Positions 7,001 through 13,771 of a stretch of 14,472 nt of DNA are shown here, piece after piece. The translations under genes and the position numbers were made by a program. This stretch comes from Thermococcus sp. (lineage in GTDB: Archaea; Methanobacteriota_B; Thermococci; Thermococcales; Thermococcaceae): NCBI GenBank assembly GCA_027074805.1, contig JALTCK010000164.1:1-14472 (forward strand). Reading direction: 5' to 3'. The first letter of the stretch is position 1; the number at the start of each line of letters is the position of its first letter. The notes beneath the pieces are model-generated. The model saw only the letters and a list, made by a program, of their open reading frames with translations, made no database searches and was not told the origin of the DNA.

Positions 7001-8845
7001 TCACAACACCCCCCAAAGCGCTAAGATTAGGAGCACTATCGCAAGGTACCAAGAGTAACTCTGGACGTTTCCGTTATAGAACGACTGCCTGAGAGTATCA
7101 GCGAAGTCCTCTGCGATTCCAGCAATTCTCTCATAGAACCTATCCCAGCTGTACTTGAGCCAGAAGTCAAGGGCTTCAGCAAGTGGCTTGTAAAAGTTCC
7201 TCCTGATGGAGAGATTGTAGTCCTCAATCACCGGGTTACCGGATTGATACGTGTTTGTGACCGGTATTTTCCTTGTAGTGGCTCCGTAGAGGAATACCAA
7301 GCCCGCTATGGCCAAGCCAAGGACCAGCACTATTGTGACAAGGAGGGCGTTGTAGGTTCCTGTGGGGGTTACGAGCTTGAAATAGTCACCGCCAACTATC
7401 TCGCTTCCAAAGGCCTTGTTGATATACTCAGTCACAAGCCCTGGAGCAACTCCAAAGAGGATGTTCGGTATCGCAAGTATTGCCATTCCGATGAGAAGCG
7501 GGAGCGGTGCCTCCTTGACGTTATCGAGATCACTGGGCCTCTGACCGAACCATACTGCGTAGAGGAACCTGACAACGTAGGCAAATGCTAGGCCACTTCC
7601 GAGGAATATCGCACCCGCGACAAGGGGCATGTGAGCCTGTATAGCAGCCTCATAGATGAGCCACTTGCTCGCAAACCCTGCCATTGGGGGTATCCCTGAA
7701 AGACTTAGGACGGCTATAAGTCCCATGGCAAAGGTAAATGGCATCTTCTCAGCGAGCCCACCCATGTCTTTGAACTTAGTCTTTCCAGTCTGTAGGATTA
7801 TGGCAGCCGTCACGAGCCAGAAGAGGCCCTTGAAGACCGCATGGCTGAGCACGTGGAAGAGTCCTCCGGCGAATCCAAGAGATGTCCCGACGCCGAAGGC
7901 TAGAAGTATATAGCCAACCTGACCAACAGAGGAATATGCGAAGAGTTTTCTGATGTCCTCTTGGAGGACGGCCAGAAAACTCGCCACGACTACCGTTATT
8001 GCCCCTATCCACGCTATTACATAGGCGAAAGTGAGGTGGCCGTGGAACGTTCCGAACTCAGCGTAGAGCTTGGCTCCCATGAGGATGTAGAGGAGTAGAA
8101 TACCGTAAACTCCAGCCTTACTCAGGGCACCACTGAAGAACGAGGTGTAGCTCTGGTTCGCCTCACTGTAGGCCCCAGGCGCCCAGACGTGGAGAGGGAA
8201 GGCTCCTGCCTTGACTCCAAAGGCCGTGAGGAACAGAACGAATAACAATGCGCTCTCGCCCTTGCTTATGGCACCGATTGAAAGGTCCATGTAGAGAGCC
8301 TGCCTTATCGTAGCGAAGTCGAGAGCTCCGGTCTTGGCATAAAGGATCGCTATCCCAAGCATCATTGCATAGGCCCCTATGACGCTCAGAACGAAGTACT
8401 TGAGAGACTCGTGCCTGTTATTTCTGAGCACCATCATGAAACTGGCAAATGTCATGAGTTCCCACAGCAGGAAGAACCCTATGAAGTCTTGGCTGAGGAA
8501 GACGCCTAAGACTCCGGTGTAGCTCATGAGGGCAAAGAGCCATTCGTAGCCGCTTCTTGAGGTGGAGATCATTCCAAGGGCCATTGCTATTCCGACAATA
8601 GCAGCCACTGCCGCAAAATACCAGTTCAGAGCGGTAAGCTGGAAGATGAGTTTGAAACCACCAACGGTGATGGTGTAGTTTATGGAGTTACTCAGGACTG
8701 TCTGGTAGGTTTTAGCTAGGATCACAACCGGGATGGCTGCACCAATAAAGCCAATTGCCTCGCGGATACCCCTCACGTCAAAGGCCCAAGCGAGTATTCC
8801 GGCAACCAAAGGGGCAAATATGAGTATCATGAGGTCGTTGATCAT
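7001..8845 (-). CDS. mbxH': Mbx/Mbs complex subunit H', NuoL/MrpA-type antiporter-like protein
   Basis: A large polytopic membrane protein (614 residues) of the proton-conducting NuoL/M/N and Mrp family. Key residues of the ion path are present: Glu129 in LLWELMTF, Lys212 in FGVKAGAFPLHVWAPGAY, Lys243 in GALSKAGVYG, and Lys339 in HVLSHAVFKGLFW. The last 90 or so residues leave the antiporter core, form a long charged amphipathic stretch (RRNFYKPLAEALDFWLKYSW onward) and finish with one more hydrophobic helix. This matches the lateral helix plus final helix of NuoL. The Mbx complex has two antiporter-like subunits where Mbh has one, and H' is the extra one. The ATG at 8845 overlaps the upstream stop in ATGA. 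It is the last gene before the NuoH-like subunit. Confidence 0.92.
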   Translation of the reverse strand: MINDLMILIFAPLVAGILAWAFDVRGIREAIGFIGAAIPVVILAKTYQTVLSNSINYTITVGGFKLIFQLTALNWYFAAVAAIVGIAMALGMISTSRSGYEWLFALMSYTGVLGVFLSQDFIGFFLLWELMTFASFMMVLRNNRHESLKYFVLSVIGAYAMMLGIAILYAKTGALDFATIRQALYMDLSIGAISKGESALLFVLFLTAFGVKAGAFPLHVWAPGAYSEANQSYTSFFSGALSKAGVYGILLLYILMGAKLYAEFGTFHGHLTFAYVIAWIGAITVVVASFLAVLQEDIRKLFAYSSVGQVGYILLAFGVGTSLGFAGGLFHVLSHAVFKGLFWLVTAAIILQTGKTKFKDMGGLAEKMPFTFAMGLIAVLSLSGIPPMAGFASKWLIYEAAIQAHMPLVAGAIFLGSGLAFAYVVRFLYAVWFGQRPSDLDNVKEAPLPLLIGMAILAIPNILFGVAPGLVTEYINKAFGSEIVGGDYFKLVTPTGTYNALLVTIVLVLGLAIAGLVFLYGATTRKIPVTNTYQSGNPVIEDYNLSIRRNFYKPLAEALDFWLKYSWDRFYERIAGIAEDFADTLRQSFYNGNVQSYSWYLAIVLLILALWGVL

Positions 8846-10329
8846 GCTCCCACCCCCATTAGAGGCACGTTGCTTACGTACCTAGTCACATCAAATATGT
8901 CAGCACCTGCCTTCTGGGCGAGACTCCATGCGTAGTTCGGGTAGAATCCTATGACGAGTATTAGGGCAACTAGGAAGAGCATTATTGCCCCGAGTGCAAA
9001 GCTCTCACTGAGCCTTTCGCCCCCTCCAGCAAACCATATCCTGTGTATCAGCCTGAGGTAATAGACCGCCTCGACGACGCTGGCACCGAGGATCAATGCA
9101 ACTCCCCATGTATAACCTGCACTAACACCTGCGAGCATGATACGCACCTTGCTCCAGAAAATGTTGAATAGCGGTATTCCCACCGCCGAAAGGGATCCAA
9201 CCGTTATGGCAAAGGCCGTAAGTGGCATCCTCCTGCCAAGTCCCTCGAAGTCCTCCAGCGTTGTGCCCCCGAGCTTAATTCCAACGTAGCCGACTCCGAG
9301 GAACAGGAGCGCCTTGACTATGGCGTGGTTGACCATGTGAAATACTCCAGCGTCAACGCCCGCCTGGCTCCCAAGGGCTAGGGCAAAGGCTATCATGCCA
9401 ACCTGACTTATTGAAGAATACGCTATCATCCTTTTGACGTCCCTCTGCCTGAGTGCCGAGAACTCGGCGACAACGACTGTCAACACTGCCATTATCACCA
9501 GCAACCTAAGTACGGAATGCCACGTTGAGACGGCCTGCATGAGATAGAGCAGCCTTGCAGCTGCATAGAGGCCGGCTTTGACAACAAAGGCTGAAAACAT
9601 CACGGTTATCGGGTGGGGTGCCGCCTGATAAGCGTCAGGCGCCCAAGCGTTGAGCGGAAAGAGCTCCGCTTCCACTGCGAGTCCGAATATTAGGAGGGCC
9701 AGCCCAACCTGCGCAACCGTCGGGTTTATGTTACCAGCAAGCTGTGCTATTTGTGCCATGTTGAGGGTTCCAGTTGCACCATAGATAAGGGCAATACCGA
9801 TGAGGAAGAAGCTCGAGCCTATACCTCCAAGTATCATGTACTTCATGGAAGCCTCGGCAGCTTCGCCCGTCTTGTTGTAGGCGGTGAGAGCATAGGCTGT
9901 TATTGCCGTTATCTCCATGAATACGAAGAGGTTAAAGATATCGCCAGTGGCTATCATTCCCGTCGCTCCAAGCATAAGGAGAAGGAATAGCATGGCATAC
10001 TTGTCCAGTGGTTCAACCTTGACAGCCTTAATGCTGAAGTAGGCCATGAAGAAGCTTATTACCGCGATTATGAGCACGAAGAGTGCTGCGAAGTGTCCTA
10101 TATAGAGATTTATGCCGACTGGGGGCCTCCAGCCACCTGCCATGACGATGATAGGCTTGTCGCTTGTATAAACCTCGTTGAAGACCCATCCCGCGATCCC
10201 TACCTGAGCAAGGGTCACAAGCAGCAGGAAAGGCATGACCGCCTTCTTGCTGATGGCCTTTATTACCGGAACGAAGAACGCGCTGACCAGAGGGAGTGCA
10301 ATTATGAGGGCAGCGTACTGACCGTTCAT
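8842..10329 (-). CDS. mbxH: Mbx/Mbs complex subunit H, MrpD-type antiporter subunit
   Basis: A polytopic membrane protein of 495 residues, about 14 hydrophobic segments, of the MrpD/NuoM/N family, and the Na+/H+ antiporter-type subunit of the Mrp module. Conserved residues visible: Glu139 in FVFMEITAITAYAL, Lys251 in FSAFVVKAGLYAAA, and His335/Lys339 in HMVNHAIVKALLF. At the place where the family normally has Lys before a PLHxW motif (Lys212 in the neighbouring H'), this protein reads LAVEAELFPLNAWAPDAY, with Glu220 and Glu222 and Asn in place of His. The ATG at 10329 overlaps the mbxG stop as ATGA, and the stop overlaps the H' start the same way. Confidence 0.92.
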   Translation of the reverse strand: MNGQYAALIIALPLVSAFFVPVIKAISKKAVMPFLLLVTLAQVGIAGWVFNEVYTSDKPIIVMAGGWRPPVGINLYIGHFAALFVLIIAVISFFMAYFSIKAVKVEPLDKYAMLFLLLMLGATGMIATGDIFNLFVFMEITAITAYALTAYNKTGEAAEASMKYMILGGIGSSFFLIGIALIYGATGTLNMAQIAQLAGNINPTVAQVGLALLIFGLAVEAELFPLNAWAPDAYQAAPHPITVMFSAFVVKAGLYAAARLLYLMQAVSTWHSVLRLLVIMAVLTVVVAEFSALRQRDVKRMIAYSSISQVGMIAFALALGSQAGVDAGVFHMVNHAIVKALLFLGVGYVGIKLGGTTLEDFEGLGRRMPLTAFAITVGSLSAVGIPLFNIFWSKVRIMLAGVSAGYTWGVALILGASVVEAVYYLRLIHRIWFAGGGERLSESFALGAIMLFLVALILVIGFYPNYAWSLAQKAGADIFDVTRYVSNVPLMGVGA

Positions 10330-10676
10330 CCTCTCAACCTCCTTATCTCCTCCACGTTGAGGGTTCCATACTTCTCGTAGAGAATTATCGCCACACTAAG
10401 AGCCATTGCAGTCGTCGCAACACCGATAACTATTGCCGTGAGAACCAGCGCCTGGGGAATCGGGTCGACTGCCTGGTTTGGACCAACTCCCTCACTCAAA
10501 ATCGGAGCGCTCCTTCCGCTGATGTAGCCGACGCTTATGAGGAGAAGGTTAACTCCAGTCTCCATGATGCTGAGGCCGATGAGCATCTTCAGGAGGTTCT
10601 TCTTAACAAGCACTGCGTAGAGACCAATGAGTATCAGACTTATGGCACCAAAGTAGTAGACGCTTATGTGGATCAT
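10326..10676 (-). CDS. mbxG: Mbx/Mbs complex subunit G, MnhC/MrpC/NuoK-like
   Basis: A small membrane protein (116 residues) with three hydrophobic segments, homologous to MrpC and NuoK. The family motif GLSIMETGVNLLLISVGYI in the second helix carries the conserved Glu near residue 39. The third helix region PIPQALVLTAIVIGVATTA is typical of MrpC. It forms part of the ion path between the antiporter subunits and the NuoH-like end. The start at 10676 has GGAGGTGA 4 nt upstream and overlaps the preceding stop codon as ATGA. Confidence 0.92.
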   Translation of the reverse strand: MIHISVYYFGAISLILIGLYAVLVKKNLLKMLIGLSIMETGVNLLLISVGYISGRSAPILSEGVGPNQAVDPIPQALVLTAIVIGVATTAMALSVAIILYEKYGTLNVEEIRRLRG

Positions 10677-11389
10677 TCCCTCACCTCCTCCTTGATCATG
10701 TTGTCAATGATCCCGCTGAGCTCGGTGCCGACCTTAAGTCCTATAATAGTATAGATCACTGGTATAAATCCGCCGCTGAGAAGTCTACCTATGTTGTTCG
10801 TGCCGAGCTGCCAGGTCTGCCATATCCAGTCAAAGAGGAAGTATCCACCGATCATCAGACCAATTAGACCCACGATAACATAGCCCATGCCCACGAGACC
10901 CTCAGCGACCTCAAAGCCCTTGTGTGGGATTTCGTAGACTATGAAGGCCATATAGAGCAGGAGAAAACCGGTTGCTATCGTCGCTCCTCCAGGGAAACCT
11001 CCACCAGGTGTCAGGTGTCCATGAATGAATATATAAGCACCAAAGATGAGTACAAAGGGGAAGAGGTACCTCGTTCCCGTTGTCAAGACAATAGAACCCT
11101 CAGTTCTGGCAGTGCGCTCCTTCTTCCTCTTCCAGAGGAGTGCCCCAACACCGGTGGATGCTATGAATAGGACGGTGACCTCACCGAGAGTATCGAACCC
11201 ACGGTAGTTGACGACAACAGCGGTCACGGCGTTAACTGCGCCTGTTTGAGCCTTTACATTGTTAAGGTAGTACTGGCCAACGAGCATCTTGTCCTGGCCG
11301 AAGGGAACTCCAGCAAACGCCTGAGCAATCCAGTAACCTATTATCAGGAGAGTTATTATCGCAAGAGAGCGCTTGAGTACGCTCACCAT
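10673..11389 (-). CDS. mbxF: Mbx/Mbs complex subunit E/F, fusion of MbhE-like and MnhB-like parts
   Basis: A membrane protein of 238 residues that joins two parts separate in the related Mbh operon. The N-terminal part (about residues 1-95) has an MbhE-like helix, then NYRGFDTLGEVTVLFIASTG, also found at the end of MrpA. The C-terminal part (about 100-238) is MnhB-like, with the signature HGHLTPGGGFPGGATIATGF. This fused gene between D and G is reported for the mbx/mbs operon; the literature uses both E and F as its letter. The start at 11389 (MVSVLKRS) is chosen because GGTGG lies 5 nt upstream. GTG codons at 11401 and 11398 are alternatives. The gene overlaps the end of mbxD by 7 bp. Confidence 0.88.
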   Translation of the reverse strand: MVSVLKRSLAIITLLIIGYWIAQAFAGVPFGQDKMLVGQYYLNNVKAQTGAVNAVTAVVVNYRGFDTLGEVTVLFIASTGVGALLWKRKKERTARTEGSIVLTTGTRYLFPFVLIFGAYIFIHGHLTPGGGFPGGATIATGFLLLYMAFIVYEIPHKGFEVAEGLVGMGYVIVGLIGLMIGGYFLFDWIWQTWQLGTNNIGRLLSGGFIPVIYTIIGLKVGTELSGIIDNMIKEEVRE

Positions 11390-11667
11390 CTCATCCACCA
11401 CCCTGGCTTCTCTTCCTCTTCAGTCTCAAAGCGCCTCGTCCTTTTGATTGCAAATATGAACACTGCACCGCTGAGGGCAGCACCTATTGCAGCTTCAGTC
11501 ATTGCCACGTCGGGAGCCTGAAGCATGAAGAACAGTATTGAGGCGAACAGACTTACAGCAGCCATCCCCACAGCCGCTGCTAGGAGGTCTTTCCACTCCA
11601 CCGCAAGGATGGCGGAGATTATCATTATTGCCACGATTATGTACTCAATACATGAGATGCAGTTCAT
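11383..11667 (-). CDS. mbxD: Mbx/Mbs complex subunit D (DUF4040, MrpA C-terminal-like)
   Basis: A small membrane protein of 94 residues with three hydrophobic segments. The motif FFMLQAPDVAMTEAAIGAAL near residues 46-65 is diagnostic of the DUF4040 / MrpA C-terminal domain, including the conserved Asp-Val-Ala-x-Thr-Glu run equivalent to NuoJ in complex I. The tail is acidic then aromatic (TEEEEKPGWWMRW). The ATG at 11667 overlaps the mbxC stop as ATGA, and GGTGA lies 3 nt upstream. Confidence 0.9.
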   Translation of the reverse strand: MNCISCIEYIIVAIMIISAILAVEWKDLLAAAVGMAAVSLFASILFFMLQAPDVAMTEAAIGAALSGAVFIFAIKRTRRFETEEEEKPGWWMRW

Positions 11668-12068
11668 TCTTCACCACCCTCCTCAGGAACTGTTTCGGGG
11701 GACTCCACATTATCCCTCTCTTTGGCCCTTATGTGCTCACCGTATTTGTCAACGACACTGCCCTCCCAGAGGGGCACGCCACTCCTGTAGGCTGCCCTGA
11801 TGAGGGCATGAGCGCTTATTGGGTTTGTGAGCAGAATGAAGACTGCAACCGCTATCGTCTGAACTATCCATGCTGGAGAATAACCGAGCCCAACGGCCCA
11901 GAGCCCAACGCCGACTATGACACCAAGGGAACCGAGGGTGGCACTTTTAGTCGATGTCTGCATCCTATTGTAAACATCCGGCATCCTGATTAAACCTAGT
12001 GCCGATAGGAAGTAGAAGAACGTTCCTATAAAGACAAGGGCTTCTCCAATTATCGCCAAGGCGTTCAT
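11664..12068 (-). CDS. mbxC: Mbx/Mbs complex subunit C, MnhG/MrpG-like
   Basis: A small membrane protein (134 residues) of the MrpG family, with three hydrophobic segments and the signature GLIRMPDVYNRMQTSTKSAT (about residues 25-44). The C-terminal 50 residues form a charged tail ending in an acidic stretch (ESPETVPEEGGEE). It is an accessory subunit of the Mrp cation/proton antiporter module. The ATG at 12068 overlaps the mbxB stop as ATGA, with GGAGG just upstream. Confidence 0.92.
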   Translation of the reverse strand: MNALAIIGEALVFIGTFFYFLSALGLIRMPDVYNRMQTSTKSATLGSLGVIVGVGLWAVGLGYSPAWIVQTIAVAVFILLTNPISAHALIRAAYRSGVPLWEGSVVDKYGEHIRAKERDNVESPETVPEEGGEE

Positions 12069-12319
12069 AGGCCTCCCTCCAAGTACCTTGCAAATGCAAT
12101 GACACCCCCAAAGGCCAGTAGAGCATAGACGAGGGCAACGCTGATGTATATCATTCTACCATAGTAAAGGGCAAAGACGACCATCAGGCCGGTAGTGATT
12201 GTCGTCATGATGTCAACCGCTACCAGTCTGTCCACGGTGGTCGGTCCTTTGAAGACCCTGTACATGCTGAGCAGGGTCGCTATAGCTATGAGAGCCAGAT
12301 ATACGTTCAGACCTATCAT
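12065..12319 (-). CDS. mbxB: Mbx/Mbs complex subunit B, MnhF/MrpF-like
   Basis: A very small membrane protein (84 residues) with three hydrophobic helices. The MrpF signature YRVFKGPTTVDRLVAVDIMT lies at about residues 20-39, containing the conserved GPT-x2-DR run. It is an accessory subunit of the Mrp antiporter module, adjacent to E- and G-type subunits as in all Mrp operons. The ATG at 12319 overlaps the mbxA stop as ATGA. Confidence 0.92.
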   Translation of the reverse strand: MIGLNVYLALIAIATLLSMYRVFKGPTTVDRLVAVDIMTTITTGLMVVFALYYGRMIYISVALVYALLAFGGVIAFARYLEGGL

Positions 12320-12846
12320 CCGAAGATCACCTTCAGGAACTTTTCAAATGGATTCGTTATATTGGCTGATGTAACCTTCACATGCTCCTCATCATTTTCC
12401 GTAAGTGCTTCCTCTGGTACCCATATCCAGTGAATAAAGTAACTTTCTCCATCCACGTCTAGCGTTATTGTTCCGGGCGTCAGTGTGATTGAGTTGGCAA
12501 GAGCAAGCTTTCCTGCGTCCGTCTTAAGAACAGTCCTGCACTTGACGACGCCAGGTCTTATGGGCCTCTTAGGGTGGAGAACCCTATAGGCAACATCAAG
12601 ATTTGCCATGATCATGGCCCACAGGAAGTAGGGGATGTATGCTATGGCGTAGGCCAGCTTCTTTGGATGGAGGTTCGAGAGTCCGCCGGTTGTGAATATC
12701 TCGTACGTGAGTGCAGCAACTATCAGGGACAGCACGAACCCAAATGCGAGTTCCTGGGGATCCAAACTGGCCGTCATAAACAGCCATATCACAAACAGGA
12801 CTATCACCGTGTATAGATATCGGCTGAGTTTGCTCGCCTCTTCCAT
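12316..12846 (-). CDS. mbxA: Mbx/Mbs complex subunit A, MnhE/MrpE-like; first gene of the operon
   Basis: A membrane protein of 176 residues with two to three N-terminal hydrophobic segments and a soluble C-terminal part, the plan of the MrpE family. The diagnostic run KLALANSITLTPGTITLDVD is visible near residues 110-130, followed by the FIHWIWVPEE strand. It belongs to the Mrp cation antiporter module. The start at 12846 is supported by GGAGGG at 12859-12854 with a 7-nt spacer. The promoter lies about 80 nt upstream and carries two SurR-type sites. No other gene is found between the ACT regulator and this start. Confidence 0.91.
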   Translation of the reverse strand: MEEASKLSRYLYTVIVLFVIWLFMTASLDPQELAFGFVLSLIVAALTYEIFTTGGLSNLHPKKLAYAIAYIPYFLWAMIMANLDVAYRVLHPKRPIRPGVVKCRTVLKTDAGKLALANSITLTPGTITLDVDGESYFIHWIWVPEEALTENDEEHVKVTSANITNPFEKFLKVIFG

Positions 12847-12854
12847 TGGACAAC

Positions 12855-12864
12855 CCTCCGGAGG
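12855..12864 (-). other. Self-complementary segment over the mbxA ribosome binding site
   Basis: CCTCCGGAGG is a perfect 10-bp palindrome. In the mbxA leader RNA the CCUCC half directly precedes GGAGGG, the Shine-Dalgarno sequence, and the wider AACC/GGUU arms are also complementary. A small hairpin or an intermolecular pairing could cover the binding site. Whether it does is inference. Confidence 0.35.
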
Positions 12865-12912
12865 TTAATGCAACACCACATTCAAACACCGAAATCTTGA
12901 AGCTACCTTTTG

Positions 12913-12921
12913 GTTTTTAAC
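12913..12921 (-). promoter_or_regulatory. Core SurR-type site downstream of the TATA box
   Basis: GTTAAAAAC (GTT-n3-AAC) lies between the TATA box and the predicted start. The outer GTT after a 5-nt gap is matched with one mismatch in both directions (GGT or CTT). Occupation here would hinder RNA polymerase, consistent with SurR acting as a repressor of mbx when sulfur is absent. Confidence 0.6.
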
Positions 12922-12926
12922 ATACT

Positions 12927-12934
12927 CTTATAAA
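12927..12934 (-). promoter_or_regulatory. TATA box of the mbx operon
   Basis: TTTATAAG on the minus strand, preceded by a purine-rich AAGG stretch that could act as BRE. The transcript should start about 25 nt further, near 12905, giving a leader of about 58 nt before mbxA. No other TATA-like element lies between here and the ATG. Confidence 0.7.
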
Positions 12935-12955
12935 CCTTACCAGCAGAGAACAATG

Positions 12956-12972
12956 GTTTAAAACTTTTGGTT
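12956..12972 (+). promoter_or_regulatory. Perfect extended SurR-type site upstream of the TATA box
   Basis: GTTTAAAACTTTTGGTT matches the published SurR consensus GTT-n3-AAC-n5-GTT at all nine fixed positions. It lies about 20 nt upstream of the mbx TATA box. Its GTT-n3-AAC core is centred 43 nt from the centre of the second site, close to four helical turns. Confidence 0.68.
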
Positions 12973-12975
12973 GAA

Positions 12976-13056
12976 ATGGAGGCATCAGAATTGTCCTTTA
13001 GTGATAAGGACGGTTCGCTATGGAGCACAATCTACTGAAGCCAATTTGGAAGGGAT
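12976..13056. other. Intergenic stretch with a short inverted repeat
   Basis: This is the part of the 235-nt gap between mbxA and the ACT regulator not taken up by the promoter or terminator. The only structure seen is the inverted repeat GTCCTT (12993-12998) and AAGGAC (13006-13011) around a 7-nt loop. I see no supported gene. Confidence 0.3.
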
Positions 13057-13057
13057 G

Positions 13058-13066
13058 AAAAATAAA
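13058..13066 (-). terminator. Oligo-T terminator after the ACT-domain regulator
   Basis: TTTATTTTT on the minus strand, about 16 nt after the stop of the regulator gene. It probably separates that gene from the mbx operon promoter further downstream on the same strand. Confidence 0.5.
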
Positions 13067-13081
13067 TAGCTAAATCGGCAC

Positions 13082-13582
13082 TCAATAAATCGATATCCTC
13101 TTAACGCCCTCGAGCTTCGAGAGTTCGTTTATCAGCTCCCCAGGGATTGGTTTTTCGGTGATTATCGTGAGTGTTGCCTCAGGATATAGCTCCGGATCTT
13201 CTGCAACAACTTGGACTATGTTGATATCCCTCTCCGCTATCTTCTGCGCGATCTTGGCTAGGATACCTATGGCCCTTGGCTCGGGCTCTATTTCGATGAC
13301 ACCATATCCAACGTGTCTGCCTACGTACTTCATATGAACTGTTGGCTCGAGGTTCAGGAATATCTCCCTGAGTTCGGGTATCTTGAGTATCATCATGACA
13401 GTTTCCTTCACAACACGCCTGTCAACGTCAAGGGCTTTGGCTATCTTTGTGTACGGAACCTCTATGTCGCCAGCCTTCACCTTCATATCGTCAGAAACCC
13501 TGAGGCCGTACTTGAGGAGCGTCTTCGCGATCTGCTTTCTGACGGGATATTCATCAAAGTAGTGCTCAATCTTACCCCACAT
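13082..13582 (-). CDS. ACT-domain regulator of amino acid metabolism (COG2150-like)
   Basis: A soluble protein of 166 residues in two parts. The N-terminal 80 or so residues contain a predicted helix-turn-helix-like run (VPYTKIAKALDVDRRVVKET). The C-terminal part from about residue 92 is an ACT domain, with the beta-alpha-beta pattern around GYGVIEIEPEPRAIGILAKI and ERDINIVQVVAEDPELY. ACT domains bind amino acids and control enzymes or transcription. Proteins of this plan are annotated in archaea as regulators of amino acid metabolism, without a confirmed target that I know of. The start at 13582 (MWGKIEHYF) is chosen because GGTGA lies 6 nt upstream; ATG at 13588 would leave no room for it. 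It is followed by an oligo-T terminator, so it is probably not co-transcribed with mbx. Confidence 0.82.
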   Translation of the reverse strand: MWGKIEHYFDEYPVRKQIAKTLLKYGLRVSDDMKVKAGDIEVPYTKIAKALDVDRRVVKETVMMILKIPELREIFLNLEPTVHMKYVGRHVGYGVIEIEPEPRAIGILAKIAQKIAERDINIVQVVAEDPELYPEATLTIITEKPIPGELINELSKLEGVKRISIY

Positions 13583-13627
13583 GACCATTCACCCAAGATA
13601 GTTCATCAGTAGACTGTTTAATCCAAT

Positions 13628-13637
13628 CATATTAAAA
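13628..13637 (-). promoter_or_regulatory. TATA-like element for the ACT-domain regulator
   Basis: On the minus strand ATTTTAATAT lies about 50 nt upstream of the ATG at 13582, predicting a start near 13605. A second candidate (TTTTTAAGG near 13673-13681) would give a longer leader, so the choice is not certain. Confidence 0.35.
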
Positions 13638-13700
13638 TGTTTCCATGTCCGCGTGCCGTCAAAAGGTCTTTCCTTAAAAAGTTATGCTCACGATAGGCCG

Positions 13701-13714
13701 TTAATGGGCATTAA
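13701..13714. promoter_or_regulatory. Palindrome in the divergent promoter region, possible operator
   Basis: TTAATGGGCATTAA consists of two perfect 6-bp arms with a 2-nt centre. It lies between the divergent ACT-regulator and radical SAM genes, about 27 nt upstream of the TATA box of the latter, a normal place for an archaeal regulator to bind. No regulator can be named. Confidence 0.35.
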
Positions 13715-13740
13715 TCTCGGATTTTTTATCCATGGATGCC

Positions 13741-13750
13741 TTTTTAAAAA
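13741..13750 (+). promoter_or_regulatory. TATA box of the radical SAM gene, predicted leaderless transcript
   Basis: TTTTTAAAAA is centred about 26 nt before the ATG at 13772, so transcription should begin at or next to the start codon. No ribosome binding site is visible upstream of the ATG, which agrees. The element sits in a 14-bp palindrome, CCTTTTTAAAAAGG. Confidence 0.5.
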
Positions 13751-13771
13751 GGACTCAGAGAAAGCCGCAAC

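Noticed and set aside
2942..12846. Operon read as the H2-evolving Mbh hydrogenase or a formate hydrogenlyase
   Set aside because: MbxL lacks two of the four NiFe cysteines. The operon also has the extra antiporter subunit H' and the E/F fusion, and there is no formate dehydrogenase gene.
12976..13038. A 20-codon plus-strand frame beginning ATGGAGGCATC in the mbx promoter region
   Set aside because: It lacks a ribosome binding site, overlaps an inverted repeat, and its apparent TATA (TTTAAAA) is part of the SurR-type site.
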